From Massilia pinisoli (GTDB taxonomy: Bacteria > Pseudomonadota > Gammaproteobacteria > Burkholderiales > Burkholderiaceae_D), in NCBI RefSeq assembly GCF_024753285.1, contig NZ_JANUGW010000020.1, forward strand, positions 59,431 through 123,430: a stretch of DNA of 64,000 nt, in the 5' to 3' direction. The position numbers were made by a program, and so were the translations under genes. The notes under the pieces are model-generated. The model did no database searches. It had not been told where the DNA came from and saw only the letters and a list, made by a program, of their open reading frames with translations. Below are positions 53,015-60,648 of the stretch, one piece after another; within the stretch, counting starts at the first letter, position 1, and the number at the start of each line of letters is the position of its first letter.

Positions 53015-53440
53015 CAGTTTTTCCTATCTCCCATCGGCCGGACGTCGACCCGGGTGTCGCATTGAGCCACCACGAGATGCAAACCTCGATCATGTCAAAC
53101 GATGCGTAGCTGATCAATGACCCTTTCCAAAAATTAATACGCTTCAGGCATTCGCGCGCCGCCCGTTGGCAGCACCAAAGGGCCTTCCGGCAAGTGCGGT
53201 CCTACGCGCCGCACTGGCTCGTGGCGAGCACATTCGGCCGAAACCCAGCTATTCGTGGGAAGCTTGCTGCAAACACCATCTGCTGGTGGATCAGGGGGGG
53301 CTCCAATCGCAACCTTCAGCCTGCCGCCGGCAATGTGATCAACGCTGTCTAACGGACGCCGCCGCTGATCAGGTCCAAGGGTGTGGCCGGATTTATTCGG
53401 TGGAAAAGTTGCTGATTGAACAGCAAAATGCATCGATCTC
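53015..53440. other. Stretch without a recognisable gene
   Basis: 425 bases between the DUF2252 and DedA genes. Open frames on both strands lack ribosome sites and family patterns. It must contain the DUF2252 promoter; none is clear by eye. Confidence 0.35.
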
Positions 53441-54016
53441 TCATCGCGTCGGGTTTGGCTTTGCAAATCGCTGCCGTGCCCAGCTGATCAGGCCTGGCAG
53501 GATAGACAGGACAACGACGCCAAGCAATACCGCTGAAAGATGCGCGTGTATCCATGCGACGTTTCCCAATTCATACCCGCCGCCGACCAGCAGCACGGCC
53601 CAAAGTATGCCGCCGCACACGTTGTAGGTAATGAAGCGCCCAAAGTGCATGTTACCGAGCGCCGCCACGAACGGCGCAAAGGTCCGCACCACAGGTACGA
53701 AGCGAGCCAGGATGATCGTCCGCGGTCCGCGACGCTGAAAAAATTTTTGCGTGCGCGTCAAATGGTCCTGGTTGATGAAGCGACGCTCACCCGTGCCCCC
53801 AGCCAAGTGCTTACGCAACATCGTCCCCATCGCGAAGTTTGCCATGTCGCCGCCGATCGCAGCGGCCACGACCGCAGCAAGTAGAAGTGCCAGATGCAGC
53901 GCCCCGCCGGCGGCCAGCGTGCCCGCCACGAAAAGTAACGAATCGCCCGGCAGGAAAGGCAGCACGACGACCCCGGTCTCGACGAAGATGAAAGCGAAGA
54001 TGATCACTACATCCAA
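53441..54016 (-). CDS. DedA-family membrane protein, N-terminally short
   Basis: 191 residues with the DedA/SNARE-associated core: FVETGVVVLPFLPGDSLLFV, the RRGPRTIILARFVPVVRTFAP segment with its essential basic residues, NVCGGILWAV and three more helices. DedA proteins are undecaprenyl-phosphate or lipid flippases. Family members usually have about 25-30 residues before the first motif; here an in-frame TAA lies two codons upstream, and the only starts are TTG 54016 or an internal GTG. The 5' end may have been lost, or the protein may be naturally short. Confidence 0.7.
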   Translation of the reverse strand: MDVVIIFAFIFVETGVVVLPFLPGDSLLFVAGTLAAGGALHLALLLAAVVAAAIGGDMANFAMGTMLRKHLAGGTGERRFINQDHLTRTQKFFQRRGPRTIILARFVPVVRTFAPFVAALGNMHFGRFITYNVCGGILWAVLLVGGGYELGNVAWIHAHLSAVLLGVVVLSILPGLISWARQRFAKPNPTR

Positions 54017-54558
54017 GTTTTACCTGGTTATCGAGACCGGACGAGTTCTCAAGAAATGGACTCGTCTCCACATCGCTCGCATTTCGTCAAAGCCTGTTGC
54101 GCCGTTTCCCATGTCGGCGGTCGATTCCGCGATCTCCTGGTGGCTGCCTTGTATGCGCTACTGTACAGCTTGCAATGGACATTAATCGCTGCTGGCGTCC
54201 ATTTTCTACGCCGGGCAATGGACAACGCCGAAAACCGCTATCGCAAACATATCAGGGGCTTTAGTACGGTTCGATTTGTTGCACCAGTTATAGACGATCG
54301 TCTCCTCGACTATCGCTCTACTTTCATTTCTCATTTGCCACATTGCTAGGCTAATAAATGTTTACGGCAGATGCGACAACTCAAGAATTGTAAAAATATG
54401 TAGCGTTATAATTCGATAGATTTCACACAAAAATTACTGTTAGCATAAGGCTAGCTGCACGAGTTCAGATGTCGTAGTTAGCTTCAGGCAACCATGAAAT
54501 TTTATCGCGGAAGCATATTTGATACGTCATTGAGTTCTAATTGTCTAGGGGAGAAAAA
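54017..54558. other. AT-rich stretch without a recognisable gene
   Basis: 540 bases in which the composition changes from GC-rich to AT-rich. Nothing coding is recognised. It must carry the promoter of the lectin operon; several AT-rich hexamers occur after 54400 but no single promoter stands out. Confidence 0.35.
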
Positions 54559-55074
54559 TTGAGTAAAAAACTTGCTTTTTTGCTAGGGGCAGCTATTTTT
54601 TCGTCAACTTGTTTGGCCGAAGACCGCTTGGAAGCGGGTCAGGCGCTTGCTTCTGGCGCGTTTTTAATGTCCGCCTCAGGGGCATACCTGCTTTCGATGC
54701 AAAGCGGCGGAACGCTGGTCTTATTACGGCAAGATGGATCCACGGTGCGCACCTTTGCTAATGGAGGAACAGGAACAATTTTACTTATGGCTGTAGACGG
54801 CAACTTGGTTGAGGTTACACCCACTGGAAAAGTTGTATGGAGCACGAAAACGAATGGAGCTTGCCCTTGCCAGCATCCTCCTGCACTTACCTTATTGGAT
54901 TCTGGAAACATGATTATATGGGCGGGCCAACCGCCTTTGTTGAATCCTAAATTTATTTGGCAACTGGGAGACGATCCCTCGCCCCTTCCCGTTAATAACG
55001 CTATGACGTCGTATACTTTCCCAGGAACCCGTCCCGGCAGCATTCCCGATCCGGTTATGCCACAGTCGCTTTAA
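54559..55074 (+). CDS. Secreted bulb-type lectin-like protein
   Basis: 171 residues from TTG 54559, chosen because AGGGGAG stands five bases before it. Signal peptide 1-20 (ends TCLA). The mature part shows the three-fold beta-prism repeats of D-mannose-binding (B-type) lectins: LLSMQSGGTLVLL, LMAVDGNLVEV and LTLLDSGNMIIW, degenerate forms of QxDxNxVxY, each followed by a short G-x-V-x-W-type strand. A Cys-x-Cys (ACPCQH) lies between the second and third. It is AT-rich, unlike the core genome. It leads two other secreted-protein genes. Confidence 0.75.
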   Translation: MSKKLAFLLGAAIFSSTCLAEDRLEAGQALASGAFLMSASGAYLLSMQSGGTLVLLRQDGSTVRTFANGGTGTILLMAVDGNLVEVTPTGKVVWSTKTNGACPCQHPPALTLLDSGNMIIWAGQPPLLNPKFIWQLGDDPSPLPVNNAMTSYTFPGTRPGSIPDPVMPQSL

Positions 55075-55090
55075 TATGCAAGAAGAATTT

Positions 55091-55735
55091 ATGAAAAATT
55101 CAATAGTTTTTGCACTTTCCACGGCAGCGATACTTGCCTCGCAAAGCGCCTTCGCGAATAACCCAGGCATGTTCAGTAGGTCTTGCAGGTTTGACCAAAT
55201 TCCAACGACGCAAATAAAAGTCATAGCGAACACTTTTTTTCTTTTAGCAGGTGCTCCAACAGAACTTGCCAGTTTATACGAACGGCCTAATGATCAGCCA
55301 TTTTACTGGATACACGAATCCATAACCACCGACTATTTTCAAGTACGCTATTATCTGATCGCCAAAAGTCAGCTGTACGTGAAAGGCAACCCTAATTATG
55401 GCGACCCCACCAGATTTAATGTTGCCAAGGTATATCGATCTAACTGGTCGGTTGAGCAAATTCGTAAAGAAATACAAAATGACCCGAAATTTTCACCTGC
55501 CTTAGCAAACCGCGGGCCTACACCGTGGTATAGCGCGAGAGCTGGAGATCCGCATATTTTGGTAAAATGGTGGGATGTAAGTGACCCCGATGAACCAGTA
55601 AGTCCGGAACTCTTTTTAGTGAAAGGCAGACATTTTTACTATGACCCTCGCGCCGGCGTTCAGGTTGATTTGGGAGAAACCAACTCTCAAGATTGCAATC
55701 TAACAACCTGGGGCTTTGCTATTTTTGATCGATAA
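55091..55735 (+). CDS. Secreted protein of unknown function (lectin operon, gene 2)
   Basis: 214 residues from ATG 55091 with AAGAAGAA upstream; an ATG at 55076 is possible. Signal peptide 1-23 (ends SAFA). The mature protein is rich in aromatic residues (FYWIHESITTDYFQVRYY; KWWDVSDPDEPVSPELFLV) with two Cys, one near each end (RSCRF, QDCNL), probably a disulfide. No family is recognised. It begins 16 bases after the lectin gene and ends one base before the next gene, so it is part of a tight operon. Confidence 0.7.
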   Translation: MKNSIVFALSTAAILASQSAFANNPGMFSRSCRFDQIPTTQIKVIANTFFLLAGAPTELASLYERPNDQPFYWIHESITTDYFQVRYYLIAKSQLYVKGNPNYGDPTRFNVAKVYRSNWSVEQIRKEIQNDPKFSPALANRGPTPWYSARAGDPHILVKWWDVSDPDEPVSPELFLVKGRHFYYDPRAGVQVDLGETNSQDCNLTTWGFAIFDR

Positions 55736-55736
55736 G

Positions 55737-56435
55737 ATGAAAAACACCCTCATAACACTAGCCCTCATGGGCACAACAGCTATCAGTGCTGCGCAGACCA
55801 CAAACGCATATCAGGGGGCGAAAGTGGATCCCCTTGAGAGTAGCGCCCGGCCATTGATTTTTCCTGCTCAAATTGACGGCGAAGTCCGACATGATCGGAT
55901 TATCCGGAAAAGAGATATCACTGACGATCAAAGAAAATCAGTTCTGAAAGGTACAGAAAAAACGCCGGAAGGATATTTGAAGATTGGAGGCTCAACTGAA
56001 ACGATCGATCTCCCATCATCTTTTGCGAATCACCCTCGCTTTCTAAAATCGCAAACTAGTCGTTCAAAGCCTGCGACTGACGACAGTTTGAAACTCATCG
56101 GTACACTTAAAGAAGACGATTTCCGCACAGATTGGCAGTTTCAATACAAGACTTTTGACGTGACGTTCACTGTTTGGAACTATAAGAAGGCAGGCGCAAC
56201 GATAACCGTATTTGAGGATTTTCTTAACCAAACGGTCCAAGGAGTACCTGCCGCGTTGACACTTTCGCAGGCTGAAAAATCTGCAAAGGTATTGTGGAAG
56301 CTAACTTGGTGGAAGGACGGTGTTTCATATGAACTTTATATAAACGATTTGCTCGGTAGGAATAACAAGCCTAGTATGTCACCAAAGGAAATTATTAGTA
56401 TAGCTCAGCTTGCTTTGGACAAAACAAAGGGATAG
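55737..56435 (+). CDS. Secreted protein of unknown function (lectin operon, gene 3)
   Basis: 232 residues from ATG 55737, one base after the previous stop. Signal peptide about 1-19 (ends AISAA). The mature part has a polar, basic N-terminal half and a C-terminal half with alternating aromatic strands (FDVTFTVWNYKKAGATITVF; LWKLTWWKDGVSYELYI) ending in a helix. No Cys in the mature region. No family is recognised. Low GC and shared orientation tie it to the two preceding genes. Confidence 0.7.
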   Translation: MKNTLITLALMGTTAISAAQTTNAYQGAKVDPLESSARPLIFPAQIDGEVRHDRIIRKRDITDDQRKSVLKGTEKTPEGYLKIGGSTETIDLPSSFANHPRFLKSQTSRSKPATDDSLKLIGTLKEDDFRTDWQFQYKTFDVTFTVWNYKKAGATITVFEDFLNQTVQGVPAALTLSQAEKSAKVLWKLTWWKDGVSYELYINDLLGRNNKPSMSPKEIISIAQLALDKTKG

Positions 56436-56454
56436 TTGAGTCGGCCGTTCAGAT

Positions 56455-56488
56455 GATGGTTGAGAGAAACAACGATTGCTCAACCATC
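56455..56488 (+). terminator. Hairpin after the lectin operon
   Basis: Perfect 10-base inverted repeat GATGGTTGAG/CTCAACCATC with a 14-base loop, 20 bases after the last stop. No T-run follows, so it may protect the transcript end or be factor-dependent. Confidence 0.45.
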
Positions 56489-56830
56489 TCTACCAATGTC
56501 TTTGTATACAAGGCGGTCAAAACCGCTTCGTAATATACAACTCGACAGCGCGCCCGTTTCGCGGAGCGCTTTCAGACTGTCCATTTTTGGAAAACTTGGG
56601 GGGTAAGTTGCGTACACCCATGCGCCATGCGCTGCCGTCATCCCCGCCAGTTTGGTATCAAGGTGCAAGATCCAGCTCAAAGCTGTCTGGGCCATGTCAT
56701 TCGTCAAAGTGGTTCCCGTGTACGTGAAAGACAGGCCCAAGTTTAACGGGACGGTCCGGCCGCACGATTCAAATAATGACGCGAGGATCCGGCTCAGTAC
56801 GAGCTAAGTCTGCCTGTGTAGCTTGTCCAC
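56489..56830. other. Stretch without a supported gene
   Basis: An 86-codon minus-strand frame (56480-56740) overlaps this stretch and contains a protein-like piece (AAHGAWVYATYPPSFPKMDS) but has no ribosome site and no family. Possibly a gene remnant. Confidence 0.3.
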
Positions 56831-56831
56831 T

Positions 56832-56847
56832 GTGCAAATTCTTGCAC
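56832..56847. promoter_or_regulatory. Inverted repeat before the PepSY gene
   Basis: GTGCAA-ATTC-TTGCAC, a perfect 6-base inverted repeat ending 17 bases before the PepSY start. Its place fits an operator, for instance for the response regulator encoded at the end of the same cluster. Confidence 0.4.
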
Positions 56848-56864
56848 TTTTCTGGAGAAGCATC

Positions 56865-57200
56865 ATGTACCGCTACACCAAACATTCCCTGCTGGCCATC
56901 GCCATCGTTGCGATCGGCACTGTCGCCTATGCCGCGAAGGGCGGCATGGAAAACGACGCCCTGGCGATCACCAAAGCCAAGATACCGCTTACCCAGGCTG
57001 TGACCGTCGCCGAGCAGCATGTGAACGGCAAGGCCTCGCGCGCCGAATACGAAAACTCGAAGCAAGGCTGGGTTTACGACGTGGAGGTTGTCAGCGGAGC
57101 CAAGGTCTTCGATGTCAGGGTCGATGCCGCCAAGGGCACGGTTATTTCGTCCGCCGAGGACAAGGCGGATCACGACGACGACCACGACAAGCAGGATTGA
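56865..57200 (+). CDS. Periplasmic PepSY-domain protein
   Basis: 111 residues from ATG 56865, preceded by GGAGAAG. Signal peptide 1-24 (ends TVAYA). Mature part with a single PepSY domain: ITKAKIPLTQAVTVAEQHVN (helix), then WVYDVEVVSGAKVFDVRVDA, and an Asp/His-rich tail (DHDDDHDKQD) that may bind metal. PepSY proteins are often inhibitory or sensory and frequently accompany two-component systems. It starts a plus-strand run that ends with such a system at 62.0 kb. Confidence 0.87.
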   Translation: MYRYTKHSLLAIAIVAIGTVAYAAKGGMENDALAITKAKIPLTQAVTVAEQHVNGKASRAEYENSKQGWVYDVEVVSGAKVFDVRVDAAKGTVISSAEDKADHDDDHDKQD

Positions 57201-57257
57201 TTTTCCGACAGCATGGCTGGATCGTCTCCCAGATGGACGGTCCAGCCCGGAGGCCTC

Positions 57258-57854
57258 ATGGAATCACTAGACCAAACATTATTTATTTGGCTCAACGCAC
57301 CGGAGCACCCCAGCGCTTTTACGCTCGCGCTGGCCATCTTCTCTGCTGAGCACCTCATCTGGGCGGCGCCGCTCCTGATCGGCATTGGCTGGCTGCGCGG
57401 CGGCGAGGCCACCCGCAAGACGATGCTTATTGCCACCGCATCGGGATTGCTAGGCTTACTCATCAACCAACTCATCGGCCTGGTCTGGTCGCATCCCCGG
57501 CCTTTCATGATCGGGCTGGGCCACACGCTCATTCCGCATGTTGCCGACTCCTCGTTCCCCAGCGACCACCTGACGCTCTGGTGGGCGATTGCCTTCAGTT
57601 TCTTATGGCAACGGAATCTGCGAATCGCCGGCAAGGCTTTGGCCGTGTTGGGTATCCTTATCGCCTGGGCGCGCATCTACCTGGGAGTGCACTTCCCATT
57701 CGATATGCTCGGCGCCATCGCTGTCGCTACGCTCAGTGCCTGGCTGACCTTGCGTGAAGCGCGCTGGTATCTGGAGCCAGGCTACCAGTTCGCCACCGGC
57801 ATCCATCAGCGGATCTTCGGCAGATTGATCGCATTGGGCTGGGTGCGCGAGTAA
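57258..57854 (+). CDS. PAP2-family phosphatase (undecaprenyl-diphosphatase-like)
   Basis: 198 residues from ATG 57258, preceded by GGAGG. Five to six membrane helices with the three PAP2 motifs: a reduced C1 (SHPRPF), C2 FPSDH and C3 ARIYLGVHFPFD, whose His and Asp form the active site. Size and order match BcrC/YbjG enzymes, which recycle undecaprenyl diphosphate and give bacitracin resistance; action on lipid A phosphate is an alternative. It lies 57 bases after the PepSY gene. Confidence 0.88.
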   Translation: MESLDQTLFIWLNAPEHPSAFTLALAIFSAEHLIWAAPLLIGIGWLRGGEATRKTMLIATASGLLGLLINQLIGLVWSHPRPFMIGLGHTLIPHVADSSFPSDHLTLWWAIAFSFLWQRNLRIAGKALAVLGILIAWARIYLGVHFPFDMLGAIAVATLSAWLTLREARWYLEPGYQFATGIHQRIFGRLIALGWVRE

Positions 57855-57923
57855 GCCTATGTCCGGGCTAAGGCAGCCCGGTCAGACTGTTGCCAAACCA
57901 TTTCGCATCGGCAGGAGAACACC

Positions 57924-58706
57924 ATGAACAAATTGCCCATGAGCGGATCCGAAGGCTGGCTCAACAAGGTCCCGGAAATCACGTTGTCGTTCTGGATCAT
58001 CAAGATCATGTCCACGACGGTGGGCGAGACCGGGGCGGACTTTCTGGCGGTCAACGCTGGTCTCGGGCAAGGCATAACTCGTACGGTGATGGCCGCTTTG
58101 CTGGCAGCCGCCTTGTTTGCACAGTTGCACACCCGTCGCTATACCCCGTGGATTTATTGGCTGACGGTGGTACTCGTCAGCGTGGTCGGCACCCAGATCA
58201 CCGATCTGCTGACCGATGGCCTGGGCATCAGCCTGTACATCAGCACTTCGGTGTTCGCCGCGGCGCTCGCCATGATCTTTTTCGCCTGGTATCGGGTCGA
58301 ACGCACCTTGTCCATCCGCGACATCGTGACACGTAGCCGCGAGCTGTTCTATTGGGCCGCGGTCCTCTGCACATTTGCCCTTGGCACCGCCGCTGGGGAT
58401 CTGGCGACCGAGGCATTGGGCCTGGGCTTTACCTGGGGCGCGGTCGTGTTCGGTGCGCTGATCGGCATCACCTATGCCGCGTGGCGTATGGGGAATAATG
58501 CCGTGCTGACGTTCTGGATCGGCTACGTCCTGACCCGTCCCTACGGGGCTGCCCTCGGCGACCTGCTGACACAGGCCAAGACCTACGGCGGCCTCGGCAT
58601 GGGGGCCATGTGGACCAGTGCGCTGTTCCTCTCGGTCATCGTCATGCTCGTCGCCGTCGCGCAGATCGGCATGAACGGGAGCCGCTCTGCCCAAGGCGCC
58701 GAGTAA
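57924..58706 (+). CDS. COG4705-like integral membrane protein, copy 1
   Basis: 260 residues with about eight helices in two similar halves. Each half starts with a repeated motif: WIIKIMSTTVGETGADFL at the N-terminus and YWAAVLCTFALGTAAGDLAT in the middle, plus ILTRP-like GYVLTRPYGAALGDLL near the end. The G-E/D-T-G-x-D/A-G-D pattern within helices suggests ion or proton handling, but the function is unknown. The internal symmetry suggests a carrier. Paralogous to the gene at 59202, with a lipoprotein gene between. Confidence 0.82.
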   Translation: MNKLPMSGSEGWLNKVPEITLSFWIIKIMSTTVGETGADFLAVNAGLGQGITRTVMAALLAAALFAQLHTRRYTPWIYWLTVVLVSVVGTQITDLLTDGLGISLYISTSVFAAALAMIFFAWYRVERTLSIRDIVTRSRELFYWAAVLCTFALGTAAGDLATEALGLGFTWGAVVFGALIGITYAAWRMGNNAVLTFWIGYVLTRPYGAALGDLLTQAKTYGGLGMGAMWTSALFLSVIVMLVAVAQIGMNGSRSAQGAE

Positions 58707-58733
58707 ACCTCTTCCCAATCTCAAGGAGAAATC

Positions 58734-59186
58734 ATGTCATTGCAGCAGTCAATCCTTCGTCCTGTGGCAGCTGTGTCGGCTGCCGTACTCCTGGCGCTGG
58801 CTGCCGGTTGTTCCAAGTCGTCCGGGCCGAGCAACGCGAGTACGGCACCTGCGACTACGGCCCCGACCACCTCGGCACCGCAGGGTAAAGCGGCCTCCAA
58901 ACTGGGCGACCTGTCCGCGTTCCGCAGCATCGCCACGGACGTCGCCGCCATCGTTGACAAGGGTGATCTGCCCGCAGCCAAGAACCGGATCAAAGACTTG
59001 GAGGTGGCCTGGGATGCGGCCGAGGCGGGATTGAAAACACGGGCAGCCGACGACTGGCATGTGCTCGATAAAGCGATCGACAAAGCGTTGACTGCGCTGC
59101 GCGCCGATACGCCAAGCCAGGCCGACTGCAAGGCTGCAATGGGAGCCCTGTTGAAAACCTTCGATACGCTCGAAGGCAAGGCCTGA
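58734..59186 (+). CDS. Lipoprotein between the two COG4705-like genes
   Basis: 150 residues with a lipobox (LALAAGC at residues 20-26). After lipidation a Ser/Thr/Pro/Ala linker (about residues 28-50) leads to a helical domain (LSAFRSIATDVAAIVDKGDL; WDAAEAGLKTRAADDWHVLD) that looks like a small four-helix bundle. AAGGAG precedes the start. Its constant place between two membrane-protein genes suggests that the three act together. Confidence 0.75.
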   Translation: MSLQQSILRPVAAVSAAVLLALAAGCSKSSGPSNASTAPATTAPTTSAPQGKAASKLGDLSAFRSIATDVAAIVDKGDLPAAKNRIKDLEVAWDAAEAGLKTRAADDWHVLDKAIDKALTALRADTPSQADCKAAMGALLKTFDTLEGKA

Positions 59187-59201
59187 CCCGTGAGTGTGAT
59201 C

Positions 59202-59960
59202 ATGAACACATCCACTGAACACGCGCTGGCCAAGGTGCCTGAAGTCACGCTGGGCTTTTGGCTCATCAAGATTGCTGCCACGACACTCGGCGAAACCGGC
59301 GGCGATGCCGTCTCGATGTCCATGCACCTGGGCTACCTGGTCGGCACAGGCATCTTCGCGGTGATCTTCCTCGCGACCGTCGTCGCACAGGTCAAGGCCA
59401 AGGCCTTCCACCCCTTCCTGTACTGGACCACCATCGTCGCCACGACCACCGTCGGTACGACCCTGGCCGATTTTGCGGATCGTTCGCTCGGCATCGGGTA
59501 CGCTGGCGGTTCGGGTCTGTTGCTGGCCTTGCTGCTCGGTTCGCTTTTCATCTGGCATCGCACCCTCGGCTCGGTATCAGTGAGCACCGTCAGCTCGCCC
59601 AAGGCGGAAGCCTTCTACTGGCTGACGATCATGTTCTCCCAGACGCTTGGCACGGCGCTGGGTGACTGGACTGCGGATACGGCGGGCCTCGGCTACGCCG
59701 GCGCGGCCGTCGTGTTCGGCGGGTCGCTCGCTCTGGTCGTGGTGGCTTACTACTGGACGAGCGTGTCCCGCACGCTGCTGTTCTGGGCGGCGTTCATCCT
59801 GACCCGCCCACTGGGTGCCGTGGTCGGTGATTTTCTGGACAAGCCACCGAGCGCGGGCGGTCTGGCGCTGAGCCGCTATTCGGCATCGGCCTCACTGATG
59901 GCCTTCATGCTGACTGCGATCCTGCTGTTCAGGCAGCGGGCGGCCAGGACGGTGCATTGA
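59202..59960 (+). CDS. COG4705-like integral membrane protein, copy 2
   Basis: 252 residues; ATG 59202 is used, with a GTG at 59190 as alternative. Same two-fold layout as copy 1: KVPEVTLGFWLIKIAATTLG with ETGGDAVS, a middle FYWLTIMFSQTLGTALGDWT, and AFILTRPLGAVVGDFLDKPP. Similarity to copy 1 is clear along the whole length, so they probably arose by duplication and may form a heteromer. It ends 22 bases before the response regulator. Confidence 0.82.
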   Translation: MNTSTEHALAKVPEVTLGFWLIKIAATTLGETGGDAVSMSMHLGYLVGTGIFAVIFLATVVAQVKAKAFHPFLYWTTIVATTTVGTTLADFADRSLGIGYAGGSGLLLALLLGSLFIWHRTLGSVSVSTVSSPKAEAFYWLTIMFSQTLGTALGDWTADTAGLGYAGAAVVFGGSLALVVVAYYWTSVSRTLLFWAAFILTRPLGAVVGDFLDKPPSAGGLALSRYSASASLMAFMLTAILLFRQRAARTVH

Positions 59961-59982
59961 ACAACGATTGGACGGAGGGGGA

Positions 59983-60648
59983 ATGCGGGTATTGCTGGTC
60001 GAAGACGATACGATGATCGGCGAGGCGATCCAGGGAGCATTGAAGGATGCGTCCTACGCCGCCGACTGGGTGAAGGACGGGCCAACCGCTCTCACGACGC
60101 TTAGCTGTCAGCACTACGACCTTGTGCTGCTCGACCTGGGGCTGCCTGGCAAGGATGGGTTGGAGGTGTTGGCCAGCATCCGCGCCAAGGACAATCCGAT
60201 TCCCCTGCTCATCATCACGGCTCGTGACGGTCTGGATGATCGCCTGCGCGGACTGGACGGCGGGGCCGACGATTATGTGTCCAAACCCTTTCAGATGGCG
60301 GAACTGCTGGCTCGGATGCGAGCCGTTTTACGGCGCAAGGGTGGCACGGCAGCGCCCGTTCTCAGCAATGGCGTGGTGTCCCTCGATCCGGCCACGAAAG
60401 AGGCCGGCGTCGGCGGTGCGCCCCCGGTGCAACTGTCCAACCGTGAGTTCTCGCTTCTGCAAGCCTTGCTGGTTCGGCCGGGTGCGATTCTCTCGCGCGG
60501 CGAGCTGGAGGATCGCATCTATGGTTGGGGGGAAGAGGTCGAAAGCAATGCTGTCGAATTTCTGATCCATGCGCTGCGGCGCAAGCTCGGCAGCGAGGTC
60601 ATCAAGAACGTCAGGGGGATCGGATGGATGGTCTCAAAAGACGTTTGA
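59983..60648 (+). CDS. OmpR-family response regulator
   Basis: 221 residues, start after GGAGGGGG. Receiver domain with E8-D9-D10 type acidic pocket, phospho-acceptor D51 in LVLLDLGLPGKDG, T79 and K101 (YVSKPF). C-terminal winged helix ends VRGIGWMVSK. Closest in style to the QseB/PmrA/TctD group. It probably controls the cluster from the PepSY gene onward, possibly through the GTGCAA/TTGCAC repeat. The kinase gene overlaps its 3' end by 25 bases. Confidence 0.93.
   Translation: MRVLLVEDDTMIGEAIQGALKDASYAADWVKDGPTALTTLSCQHYDLVLLDLGLPGKDGLEVLASIRAKDNPIPLLIITARDGLDDRLRGLDGGADDYVSKPFQMAELLARMRAVLRRKGGTAAPVLSNGVVSLDPATKEAGVGGAPPVQLSNREFSLLQALLVRPGAILSRGELEDRIYGWGEEVESNAVEFLIHALRRKLGSEVIKNVRGIGWMVSKDV

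Noticed and set aside
54056..54349. Possible 97-residue protein before the lectin operon
   Set aside because: Crosses the GC/AT boundary, lacks a ribosome site and a coherent fold.
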